This document shows, in pieces, positions 5,380-10,423 of a stretch of DNA of 10,423 nucleotides. The stretch is from an uncultured Clostridia bacterium (GTDB lineage Bacteria; Bacillota; Clostridia; TANB77; CAG-508): assembly GCA_948528155.1 (NCBI GenBank), contig CAOSZT010000075.1, positions 1-10,423 on the forward strand, given 5' to 3'. A model generated the notes under the pieces. It did no database searches and was not told the DNA's origin. It worked only from the letters and a program-made list of their open reading frames with translations. The position numbers and the translations under genes are program-made. Position 1 is the first letter of the stretch; each line of letters begins with the position of its first letter.

Positions 5380-6126
5380 CTATTCCAATTCTTTAAATCC
5401 ATTTCTACTCCATAGCCACATTGGTGTATGTATGTCTATTGGATTATATTTTGTTCCTTTTAAAATTTCATTCCATCTTTCAATTACAATTAACTGAACA
5501 TTACTTGAATTTAATTCTTGTTCAGTTATAATTCCTAATCTATAACTTGCTTTTACAATATGAGTATCTGGAGCAACTGTTAATTCTTCTATATTCTTAA
5601 ATCTTATATCTGTGTATTGATATAACACATATAGCCAATAATTACATATTTTATTCCCTGATAAATATGGGAATTTAGTTTTATTTTCTTTTTGAATATA
5701 GTGTCTTATTTTATTTACATCATAATCATTAATTTTAAATAGCTTTCTTATATCGCCATCAAATAATTCATTAATTGTATTTGATAGTTTTATCCATATT
5801 TCAGTTTGTTTATTTTGTTGTAATGCTACTTTATATTTTACAAGTGCTTTTTGTACTTGTTCAAAACTTGCTTGACTCACTTGTTTTGTATCAAATATAA
5901 AGTTTGTTTCTTCATCTTTACAAGTTTGATTTGCACTTTCCCATAATTTATACGAATTTCTTTGATAATTAAGTGCCATTGGTAATGTAAAATAATTATA
6001 ATTTTCTATTGTTTCTTTATTTAAATTAGGATTACTATCTTCTGGCATTACTTCGCCACCTAATAGTCCTTTTTTATACATATTAACTAGCTTATCTACA
6101 TTTTTTAATATTTCTTTTCTATTCAT
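5380..6126 (-). CDS. HhH-GPD-like protein, possible DNA glycosylase
   Basis: 248 residues from the ATG at 6126. A start at 6138 would add MEIK; the inner ATG has GGAG at better spacing and lies 2 nt after the previous stop. I do not recognise a named family. Two segments (numbered from 6138) recall helix-hairpin-helix base-excision glycosylases. KFPYLSGNKICNYWLYVL (155-172) resembles the LPGVG-x-K-x-A-N hairpin, with Lys163 where bifunctional enzymes have the catalytic Lys. APDTHIVKASYRLGII (189-204) resembles VDTH(I/V)-x-R-x-x-x-R, with Asp191 as the usual catalytic Asp. The gap between them is longer than in Nth, and no iron-sulfur cysteines follow. The ending, IHTPMWLWSRNGF, is distinctive. 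It overlaps or abuts the YjjX-like gene, so it is translated with nucleotide-pool enzymes, which fits a repair or base-surveillance role. The glycosylase call is an inference from short motifs. Confidence 0.55.
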   Translation of the reverse strand: MNRKEILKNVDKLVNMYKKGLLGGEVMPEDSNPNLNKETIENYNYFTLPMALNYQRNSYKLWESANQTCKDEETNFIFDTKQVSQASFEQVQKALVKYKVALQQNKQTEIWIKLSNTINELFDGDIRKLFKINDYDVNKIRHYIQKENKTKFPYLSGNKICNYWLYVLYQYTDIRFKNIEELTVAPDTHIVKASYRLGIITEQELNSSNVQLIVIERWNEILKGTKYNPIDIHTPMWLWSRNGFKELE

Positions 6127-6128
6127 TT

Positions 6129-6659
6129 TTATCTCCATATTTCTCCATTAATATGTTTTGTTAATGCCATGATAAAAGCATTTCTAGTTAAATCAATTCT
6201 TGATACTTCATCTTTTGTAAGAAAACTTATTCCTCCCTTTCCTTTTCCTAATTCTTTTCCACTAAATATTTTATCCATAACTTTTCCAAGTTCAGTTTCT
6301 TTTATTTCTTCTATATATTTATCTGGAATTGGAAAGCCTTGACTTGTTCCTACACTTTGAAGTCCTTTTGAATCCTCTATAACTACAGCATTTATATCAA
6401 TCCACTCTCCTAAAAGTTTTGTAATTCCTGCTTCGCTTGATACATAAAAATCTGCTTCTATATTATTATTTATAGCATATTCCTTTATATTTTTTACTCT
6501 ATTTTTAGCTCCCTGAAGTATTTCTTCGTTTATTGGTTGATCTCCTACATCTGAACTAACTGATATTCCTTCTATCTGTATATCATTAAAATATTTTTCA
6601 AATGCTTGTTTTACCCCTTCTATCTTACCTGGATTTTTTGTTGCTACTAATACTTTCAT
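6129..6659 (-). CDS. yjjX: YjjX/DUF84-family inosine/xanthosine triphosphatase
   Basis: 176 residues from the ATG at 6659, which has AGTAGG upstream; a longer frame from 6677 lacks a binding site. The family removes phosphate from ITP and XTP and shares the fold of RdgB. Motifs seen (numbered from 6659): N-terminal MKVLVATKNPGKIEGVKQAF, then ISVSSDVGDQP, ILQGAKNRVKN, YVSSEAGITK (at the usual V-G-x-E-x-G position), SQGFPIP and a C-terminal SFLTKDEVSRIDLTRNAFIMAL. All are in family order and the length is typical. The start codon is 4 nt after the HAD gene stop, and its stop touches the next gene's start, so translation is coupled. Having both ITPase families in one operon is unusual. Confidence 0.9.
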   Translation of the reverse strand: MKVLVATKNPGKIEGVKQAFEKYFNDIQIEGISVSSDVGDQPINEEILQGAKNRVKNIKEYAINNNIEADFYVSSEAGITKLLGEWIDINAVVIEDSKGLQSVGTSQGFPIPDKYIEEIKETELGKVMDKIFSGKELGKGKGGISFLTKDEVSRIDLTRNAFIMALTKHINGEIWR

Positions 6660-6663
6660 ATAT

Positions 6664-7242
6664 TTACCTACTTTCATTTTTTATAATTCTATAAATTTCT
6701 CCCCAATTACTAACTTCTTTTAAGCATTTATTCTGTTCTAATTTTTTCATTTCTTTATCTCTAAAATAAATTGTTTTTATTCCATTAGTTGATAATCTTT
6801 TGCATACATCATATGAATCATCTATCATAAAATCTATTTGCTCCTTTTGTGCTATTTCTAATTTATCATCTTGTTTCCAATAGTATTTGTTAAATGATAG
6901 ATTTTCTTCATTAAATTTTTCTATTGCAATATCTTTCATTTCTTCTATCATTCCGCCTCTAGCAGAAATTATAATAAATTCATTTCCTTCTTTTTGAAGC
7001 ATATTAATTACATCTTTTGCACCTGGTATTAATGATGTTTGTTTTGATAATTTTAAGAAATATTTATTTACGAAATTCATTCTTTCCTCTTCTGTCCAGT
7101 CATATCTATTTCTTAAATAATGTTCGTTTCTATTAATGATTCCATCTTTTTTTAGTTCTATAAAATCATATAGATCTCCATAAGTTTTTAAAACTCTTTC
7201 ATAATCTAATATTACTCCATCTATATCTATTCCTATTTTCAT
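6664..7242 (-). CDS. HAD-superfamily 5' nucleotidase (NT5C/YqfW type)
   Basis: 192 residues. HAD phosphatase that would dephosphorylate a nucleoside monophosphate. Motif I is IDIDGV with nucleophile Asp6 and acid/base Asp8; motif II is IIISARGG with Ser93; Lys127 is a candidate motif III lysine; motif IV is DFMIDDS with Asp141 and Asp142. The helical insert between motifs I and II (about 15-70) is a small C1 cap, as in cytosolic deoxyribonucleotidases and bacterial YqfW-like proteins. AGGAGGA lies 4 nt before the ATG. It is first in the operon; the NTPases downstream make NMPs such as IMP and XMP or the deoxy forms, which this enzyme could convert to nucleosides, making the pathway one-way. 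The substrate is not determinable from sequence. Confidence 0.85.
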   Translation of the reverse strand: MKIGIDIDGVILDYERVLKTYGDLYDFIELKKDGIINRNEHYLRNRYDWTEEERMNFVNKYFLKLSKQTSLIPGAKDVINMLQKEGNEFIIISARGGMIEEMKDIAIEKFNEENLSFNKYYWKQDDKLEIAQKEQIDFMIDDSYDVCKRLSTNGIKTIYFRDKEMKKLEQNKCLKEVSNWGEIYRIIKNESR

Positions 7243-7282
7243 ATCATCCTCCTAAATATTCTATTATATTCCTTGTTTCATA

Positions 7283-7311
7283 ATCTTATCATAAGTTTAC
7301 AGATTTTACAA
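7283..7311 (-). promoter_or_regulatory. Possible promoter of the nucleotide operon
   Basis: Minus-strand -35 TTGTAA (7306-7311), 17-bp spacer, -10 TAAGAT (7283-7288), about 40 bp upstream of the HAD start. Both boxes match consensus at four of six positions, so this is the best candidate in the gap rather than a certain promoter. Confidence 0.4.
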
Positions 7312-7349
7312 TAAAATGAAAAAATTAAAAATATATAAGTAGATTACAG

Positions 7350-7363
7350 TTTTCGTAATTTCC
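7350..7363 (+). repeat. Copy of the right-end recombinase arm upstream of the cargo operon
   Basis: tttcgtaatttcc (7351-7363) is identical over 13 bases to the reverse complement of the right-end arm (9881-9893), and the same text differs only slightly from the left-end arm. It lies about 40 bp upstream of the probable operon promoter and lacks the GG core, so it is not a complete attachment site. Confidence 0.55.
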
Positions 7364-7421
7364 TCATATATTTTTTCAATACAAGTAGTAATGTGTATCA
7401 AAAAATAAATTTTAAACACAT

Positions 7422-7709
7422 CTACTCTAAACTTTCTAATAAAGTGCTAATTCCGTCTTTAAACCCTGTAATATAAAATTGTTCATACAAACTATAATCA
7501 TTTATATGATTTTCTCTTTCTAATAGTTTTCTTTCTTTTAACTTTTGAATGATTTCATTTCTAATATCTTCTGGTAATTTTCCTAATTCATCTAAACTTA
7601 TTGTATTATCTCTTTCTATCATATCAGTAATTTCATCTTTTCGAAATAAATACATTTGTTTAATGATATTTTTTAGTTCATATTTTCCTTTATTTTCTTT
7701 TACTAACAA
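7422..7709 (-). CDS. 95-residue helical protein of unknown function
   Basis: I do not recognise it with confidence. The TTG start at 7709 has a strong GGAGGA 8 nt upstream and a good promoter at 7743-7771; the next in-frame ATG lies at codon 19. The product is charged and helical: KYELKNIIKQMYLFRKDEIT, then LDELGKLPEDIRNEIIQKLK (a possible paired-helix segment), and a C-terminal YEQFYITGFKDGISTLLESL. That F/Y-x-x-GFxxG ending is seen in small uncharacterised Firmicute proteins of about 90 residues (DUF6809-like, from memory). It is transcribed separately from the nucleotide operon or reads into it; a weak stem at 7384-7396/7416-7426 overlaps its stop codon and may terminate some transcripts. 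Confidence 0.65.
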   Translation of the reverse strand: MLVKENKGKYELKNIIKQMYLFRKDEITDMIERDNTISLDELGKLPEDIRNEIIQKLKERKLLERENHINDYSLYEQFYITGFKDGISTLLESLE

Positions 7710-7742
7710 GATTACTTTCCTCCTTCCTCTAAGGTTTGTGTG

Positions 7743-7771
7743 ATGTTAACTCTGTTCTAATACTTTGTCAA
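7743..7771 (-). promoter_or_regulatory. Promoter of the 95-residue protein gene
   Basis: Minus-strand -35 TTGACA (7766-7771, perfect), 17-bp spacer, -10 TAACAT (7743-7748), 34 bp upstream of the start. The 13 bases tgatgttaactct (7741-7753) are identical to those at the recombinase promoter (3836-3848). Confidence 0.7.
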
Positions 7772-8190
7772 CAGTACTTTTAATTATTTTTTCATACACA
7801 AAAAAAATATCTCTTTTTTTATTTGAACCCTTGAAATTTCTGAGCAGAAAAATGATGTATTATCCCATTGTTTTATAAATAATACATCCTAATTGAACCC
7901 CATTATTCCTTCGCTTTCAATTATGATAGTCTAGTATGTAGATTTAATTAATCTACTGCAGATGCTGTTTTTCCAAACTTTGTGCATCCTTGCCCACACT
8001 TTTTACACCTACATATCCTCTTACAAGTTTTGCCTCCTGAAACTCTTTATTTTATTGTGAGTATATGTTACAAAATCTCACTTACGCATTTTGTATAAAT
8101 AGACTGTTTATACTCATACGAATGAACTTTATAGCATCGGCTCATAACACCTGTCACTTTTAGCGAGTTTACGGCATCTCTCGTTGCACG
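7772..8190. other. Structured non-coding region, function unknown
   Basis: No convincing gene in about 420 bp, but many paired elements. A 10-bp perfect stem gatgtattat/ataatacatc (7854-7863 with 7879-7888) is bracketed by two ttgaaccc repeats (7823-7830, 7893-7900). A 7-bp stem gtagatt/aatctac lies at 7938-7956. Nested stems tgagtata/tatactca (8058-8065 with 8109-8116) enclose tacaaaat/attttgta (8069-8076 with 8088-8095). A cysteine-rich 32-codon minus frame (7948-8046) has no start codon. Candidates are a replication origin, a regulatory RNA or protein-binding sites of the transfer module. Confidence 0.5.
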
Positions 8191-8225
8191 AAAAAAACAT
8201 TCGTATTTTCACGAATGCTTTTTTT
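8191..8225. terminator. Bidirectional terminator after the RHH gene
   Basis: Stem cattcgt/acgaatg (8198-8204 with 8211-8217) with a 6-nt loop, flanked by A7 and T7 runs, starting 16 bp past the RHH gene stop on the minus strand. Confidence 0.8.
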
Positions 8226-8241
8226 GTGTATTAATATTTAG

Positions 8242-8703
8242 TTATTCATTTCGATACATTTCTCCTATTGTATAAAAATCATATAAATCTTGTTTTGACA
8301 TATTGTCTGTATCTCTATTAATATAATAATTTGCTTTTTTACGAGCATTGTTCAACATTTGTATAAAATCTTTATGCATTTCATCACCTAATAATCTATG
8401 GAGAACTTCTCCTGTTAAATATGTATTAATAGCACTTGTTCTTAAATTCTTTGCATTTATTTTTCTTTGTGTTTTTATAAATGGATCTAATTTTGCATCT
8501 ATCATATTATCTAGTTCTTTTATAATAAAATCCATATTGTCCTTATACATTTGAATGTCTAATTCTTTATCAATTCCATTTCTTATAACATCCGCTTCGT
8601 ATATTCCTTGTTTTGTTGCAAGTTTTTCTAGCATGTCTTTTTTATACTTTGGAATTCTTACTATAATTGGAATTAGTTTTTCTTTTTCCTTTTGTTCTTT
8701 CAA
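8242..8703 (-). CDS. Ribbon-helix-helix protein next to oriT, likely relaxosome accessory
   Basis: 153 residues, TTG start with GGAG 4 nt upstream; no nearby ATG fits. After a Lys/Glu-rich start, LIPIIVRIPKYKKDMLEKLA then TKQGIYEADVIRNGIDKEL (about 10-48) has the beta-strand, helix, helix pattern of Arc/MetJ/CopG-type ribbon-helix-helix DNA-binding domains. The rest is helical, including INTYLTGEVLHRLLGDEMHK, and gives no named domain. Its start is 32 bp from the first oriT inverted repeat. RHH proteins encoded beside oriT (NikA of R64, MobC-type proteins) bind the oriT repeats and recruit the relaxase, so this role is the most likely. A plain autoregulator is the alternative. It does not contain a relaxase domain. 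Confidence 0.7.
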   Translation of the reverse strand: MKEQKEKEKLIPIIVRIPKYKKDMLEKLATKQGIYEADVIRNGIDKELDIQMYKDNMDFIIKELDNMIDAKLDPFIKTQRKINAKNLRTSAINTYLTGEVLHRLLGDEMHKDFIQMLNNARKKANYYINRDTDNMSKQDLYDFYTIGEMYRNE

Positions 8704-8734
8704 ATTTCTCCTTTCTTTCTCCTACAGCGAGAAT

Positions 8735-8813
8735 CAAAATTGTCCTCAGACAATTTTGCAGGATCAGGGCGATATCTCCTCGCCCAATAACAGCCTAAAA
8801 GCGTGGTTTTTAG
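8735..8813 (-). other. Predicted origin of transfer (oriT), MOBP-like nick site
   Basis: Three inverted repeats in 80 bp: caaaattgtc/gacaattttg (8735-8744 with 8749-8758), gggcga/tcgccc (8767-8772 with 8780-8785), and ctaaaa/ttttag (8795-8800 with 8808-8813). On the minus strand GATCCTGC (8758-8765) follows the second repeat by one base. It matches the YATCCTG/Y nick consensus of IncP/VirD2-type (MOBP) relaxases except that G replaces the initial pyrimidine, giving a predicted nick between 8759 and 8758. The agcgaga motif occurs on both sides (8726-8732, 8812-8818). The block is more G+C-rich than its surroundings and has no gene. Confidence 0.65.
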
Positions 8814-8880
8814 CGAGATACACATTTTTTTATTAGATGTCTATTCGATATCTCTAATATTCACCTTTTGCTAATTCTTT

Positions 8881-8946
8881 AATATAAAATAAAAAGAACA
8901 CCAAATAATGTTTTCACACTATTTTGAGTTCTTTTCGTTTTATATT
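8881..8946 (-). terminator. Terminator of the type II toxin-antitoxin operon
   Basis: Long hairpin: 8881-8899 pairs with 8928-8946 at 17 of 19 positions, with more pairing inside (aaata/tattt). It overlaps the RelE-like stop codon at 8940-8942. A/T-rich arms make it usable from both strands. Confidence 0.75.
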
Positions 8947-9254
8947 AAATTCTCAAAATTTCTTTGACTATAATATATTCTTCTTATTTCCATTACATTA
9001 TTTTTTACGACATAAAATATTGTATAGTTCTTTACATTTATTTTATAATATTTTGTTTCTCCATTTTTGATTATTTTAAAAACTTCATATGACTCTGGAG
9101 AATTACTTCTTATCTCAATTTGCTTTATAACTTCATTATAAAAATTATCTGCTGCAATTTTATTTTTTAGTTCATATGTAATGTAATATAAAATATTATT
9201 AAATTGTGAAATAAATGTTGGAAGATATCTTATTTTATATTTTTTATTTGCCAT
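8940..9254 (-). CDS. RelE/ParE-family toxin
   Basis: 104 residues from the ATG at 9254, which has AAGGAGG 7 nt upstream; a TTG one codon earlier is less well placed. The RelE/ParE fold is recognisable: KIRYLPTFISQFNNILYYIT (N-terminal strand and helix), a second helix KIAADNFYNEVIKQIEI, then the strands VFKIIKNGETKYYKINVKNY, TIFYVVKNNVMEIRRIYYSQ and RNFENLI. The ending RRI-x-Y-x-x-RNF is typical. Members either cut mRNA on the ribosome or poison gyrase; the sequence does not tell which. The start lies inside the antitoxin gene (11-bp overlap), the normal coupled order antitoxin then toxin. It probably stabilises the element. Confidence 0.9.
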   Translation of the reverse strand: MANKKYKIRYLPTFISQFNNILYYITYELKNKIAADNFYNEVIKQIEIRSNSPESYEVFKIIKNGETKYYKINVKNYTIFYVVKNNVMEIRRIYYSQRNFENLI

Positions 9255-9555
9255 CAATTATCCTCCTTGCCATTTGTTTCATTTCTTCATGAGAATAACA
9301 TTTAGTATTAGGATTATTAGCTTCTTCCTCTGCTTCTTCTAAAGCTTTATCAATATCTATTACTCCAAATCTGGCTTCTAGAGCTTTTTCTTTGTCTAAT
9401 ACTTTTAACATTTCTGCATATTTTTCTAAACTCAATACTACCATTGAACCATATCCATTTTTGGTCAAATAAACTGCTTCATCTTCTTTTAAAACTAAGT
9501 CCTCTATTTCTGGATATTTATTTCTTAAATCTGACACTGGTCTTATATTAATCAT
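9244..9555 (-). CDS. Phd/YefM-family antitoxin
   Basis: 103 residues. The N-terminal IRPVSDLRNKYPEIEDLVLK then EDEAVYLTKNGYGSMVVLSL and EKYAEML form the Phd/YefM DNA-binding dimer fold (about 3-50), with the usual P-x-S-x-L-R opening and vhlTkNG-x-g-x-vvls block. The C-terminal part, with LEARFGVIDIDKALEEAEEE and HEEMKQMARRIIDGK, is the acidic, flexible toxin-binding tail. It would neutralise the RelE-like toxin and repress the shared promoter (9588-9616). AAGGAGA lies about 9 nt before the ATG. Confidence 0.92.
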   Translation of the reverse strand: MINIRPVSDLRNKYPEIEDLVLKEDEAVYLTKNGYGSMVVLSLEKYAEMLKVLDKEKALEARFGVIDIDKALEEAEEEANNPNTKCYSHEEMKQMARRIIDGK

Positions 9556-9587
9556 AATTCACACTCTCCTTTATAATCACTATCAAT

Positions 9588-9616
9588 ATTTTATCATTAT
9601 TTTATCTTAAAATCAA
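9588..9616 (-). promoter_or_regulatory. Promoter of the Phd-RelE operon
   Basis: Minus-strand -35 TTGATT (9611-9616), 17-bp spacer, -10 TAAAAT (9588-9593) with an extended TGA, 33 bp upstream of the antitoxin start. Several TATCA repeats lie in and beside it and could be antitoxin operators. Confidence 0.6.
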
Positions 9617-9880
9617 TCATTTATACAAAATAATTCCTATTTCTCCAATATTAATTGTTATTAAAAAAGAACACCTGGTACTCCTTATAAATTATTTACT
9701 AATTTTTCTATGAATATTCTTCTATAAGTTTTAATATTTCTTCTGCTAATTCTCTAATGTAATTTTAATGTTTTGAACTCAAATTTTCATTAGATTGAAA
9801 ATACTTCTACTCTAACACTATAAGTTAAAGTCCAGTATTAACAGGTAATTGCTAACTTTTATTTATTCTTTATTAAAATT
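9617..9880. other. Non-coding stretch between toxin-antitoxin promoter and right end
   Basis: No complete gene. On the minus strand a short frame near 9717-9767 reads IRELAEEILKLIEEYS then a stop, which looks like the helical end of a lost gene, but it has no start. Otherwise only low-complexity A+T-rich DNA is seen. Confidence 0.45.
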
Positions 9881-9922
9881 GGAAATTACGAAAGACCACA
9901 GGTGTGGACTTAAATTTACAAT
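9881..9922. other. Right attachment junction (attR)
   Basis: The central GG is at 9901-9902 in cacaggtgtgga (9897-9908), the exact copy of 2025-2036. The element-side arm (9881-9900) is the inverted match of the left element arm (2031-2050). The host side continues straight into the peptidase reading frame with GGT GTG GAC coding Gly-Val-Asp. Confidence 0.8.
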
Positions 9923-10363
9923 TTCCTGCTAACTGGGAAAATGCAAAAGAAATAAAATATTCACAAGGCTTTGATAAACCAGCTCCTCGTGACTTTGTTG
10001 GTTTTGGTCCTTTAACTGAACCTGAAGCTTTATCTATTTACAATTTTACACTTTCTCATAATTTTGATTTAGTAATTTCTTATCATACGCAAGGTCAAGA
10101 AATTTACTGGAATTTTCAAAACATTAACCCGCCTCGTGGTTTTGAAATTGGAACACATTTTGCAAATTCTAGTGGCTACTTACTGACAAATGTACCTTAT
10201 AATTCTAGCTTTGCAGGATATAAAGATTGGTTTATTCTAGAATTCAATCGCCCTCGGTTATACTATTGAAGCTGGTATTGGAGAAAATCCCTTGCCAATT
10301 TCTCAGTTTGATAAGATCTACAATGACAACTTAGGTATATTAATTTTAGGAGCAGTTTTATAA
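9901..10363 (+). pseudogene. 3' fragment of an M14-family gamma-D-glutamyl-diamino-acid endopeptidase
   Basis: Reads GVDLNLQFPANWENAKEIKY onward, the distinctive middle-to-end part of clostridial M14 peptidases, zinc enzymes that cut peptidoglycan stem peptides. Present: the sub-site motif around GVDLN, PRDFVGFGPLTEPEA, the zinc-ligand segment SYHTQGQEIYW, and, after a frame change, YTIEAGIGENPLPISQF with the catalytic Glu. A single extra base near 10253-10255 (cgccctcgg where cgccctgg would keep frame) shifts frame after FNRP; the first frame stops at 10267-10269, while the correct one continues from 10256 to TAA 10361-10363. The 5' half with the signal or LysM region and the H-x-x-E zinc site is absent from the window, lost at the element junction. 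Both lesions make it inactive. The frameshift could be a sequencing error. Confidence 0.88.
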
Positions 10364-10382
10364 AATAAAACTACTCTTAAAA
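10344..10382 (+). terminator. Terminator at the end of the peptidase gene
   Basis: Arms 10344-10360 and 10366-10382 pair at 15 of 17 positions around a 5-nt loop, overlapping the stop codon at 10361-10363. No long T-run follows on the plus strand, so its strength is uncertain. Confidence 0.55.
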
Positions 10383-10423
10383 CTTATATAACACAAAAAG
10401 AATAAAATATAAAAAAATATCTA

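Larger units (their letters stand above)
2029..9902. mobile_element. 7.9-kb integrative, mobilisable element with serine recombinase
   Basis: It is bounded by the 12-bp direct repeat cacaggtgtgga at 2025-2036 and 9897-9908, with inverted arms just inside. A large serine recombinase gene lies about 130 bp from the left end, and the right flank is a truncated host gene. Internal content: recombinase module, nucleotide-metabolism operon, RHH protein with oriT, and a type II toxin-antitoxin pair, all reading leftward. No relaxase, coupling protein, primase or type IV secretion gene is present, so transfer would need a helper. It resembles clostridial Tn4451/Tn5397-type serine-recombinase elements in integration mechanism only. 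Confidence 0.82.

Noticed and set aside
7948..8046. Minus-strand cysteine-rich 32-codon frame containing CKRICRCKKCGQGC
   Set aside because: Five closely spaced cysteines are suggestive of a metal-binding peptide, but no start codon exists after the upstream stop and the frame is short; recorded only as part of the non-coding region.
8348..8836. Plus-strand frames opposite the RHH gene and oriT
   Set aside because: Low-complexity Ile/Ser/Phe-rich translations typical of the reverse strand of A+T-rich genes; no binding sites.
9717..9767. Minus-strand frame ending IRELAEEILKLIEEYS
   Set aside because: Looks like a protein C-terminus but has no start and no identifiable family; too short to call a gene.

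Overview
The window is very A+T-rich, uses strong AGGAGG-type ribosome binding sites and TTGACA/TATAAT-type promoters, and carries clostridial-type protein families: a large serine recombinase, an M14 gamma-D-glutamyl-diamino-acid endopeptidase and a type III toxin. It therefore looks like chromosomal DNA of a low-GC Firmicute, probably a gut or soil Clostridia member, that has been hit by a mobile element. Nearly every real gene is read on the minus strand; the exception is the broken peptidase at the right edge.

Region 1 (1 to about 2028) lies outside the element. It holds a complete type III toxin-antitoxin locus: promoter, two 50-bp antitoxin RNA repeats, an attenuating hairpin and a CptN/ToxN-like endoribonuclease gene (202-690). 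Next comes an unrecognised secreted-protein gene (1011-1793) with its own promoter and terminator.

Region 2 (2029-9902) is a 7.9-kb integrated element. Its ends share the 12-bp direct repeat cacaggtgtgga. Joining the two ends recreates a 42-bp near-palindrome centred on GG, the expected attP of a large serine recombinase. From the left end it carries: the recombinase (2178-3800); a 51-codon gene missed by length cut-offs; a helix-turn-helix protein; a leader peptide and a broken sigma-region-4-like HTH gene; and a tightly packed four-gene nucleotide operon. That operon encodes a HAD nucleotidase, a YjjX/DUF84 NTPase, an HhH-GPD-like protein and a divergent RdgB/ITPase. Further right are a small helical protein, 500 bp of structured non-coding DNA, and a ribbon-helix-helix protein beside a convincing MOBP-type origin of transfer (inverted repeats plus ATCCTG/C). 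A Phd/YefM-RelE toxin-antitoxin pair sits near the right end. There is no relaxase or secretion gene, so the element looks integrative and mobilisable in trans.

Region 3 (9901-10363) is the 3' part of an M14 peptidase gene, the likely insertion target. It was cut at its Gly-Val-Asp-Leu-Asn motif by the integration and is further broken by a +1 frameshift before the catalytic glutamate.

The main points of interest are the type III system with a covarying RNA stem, the reconstructed attachment sites with extra half-site copies inside the element, the relaxase-less oriT module, and the nucleotide-hygiene/glycosylase-like cargo operon, which could be an undescribed defence or anti-mutator cassette.
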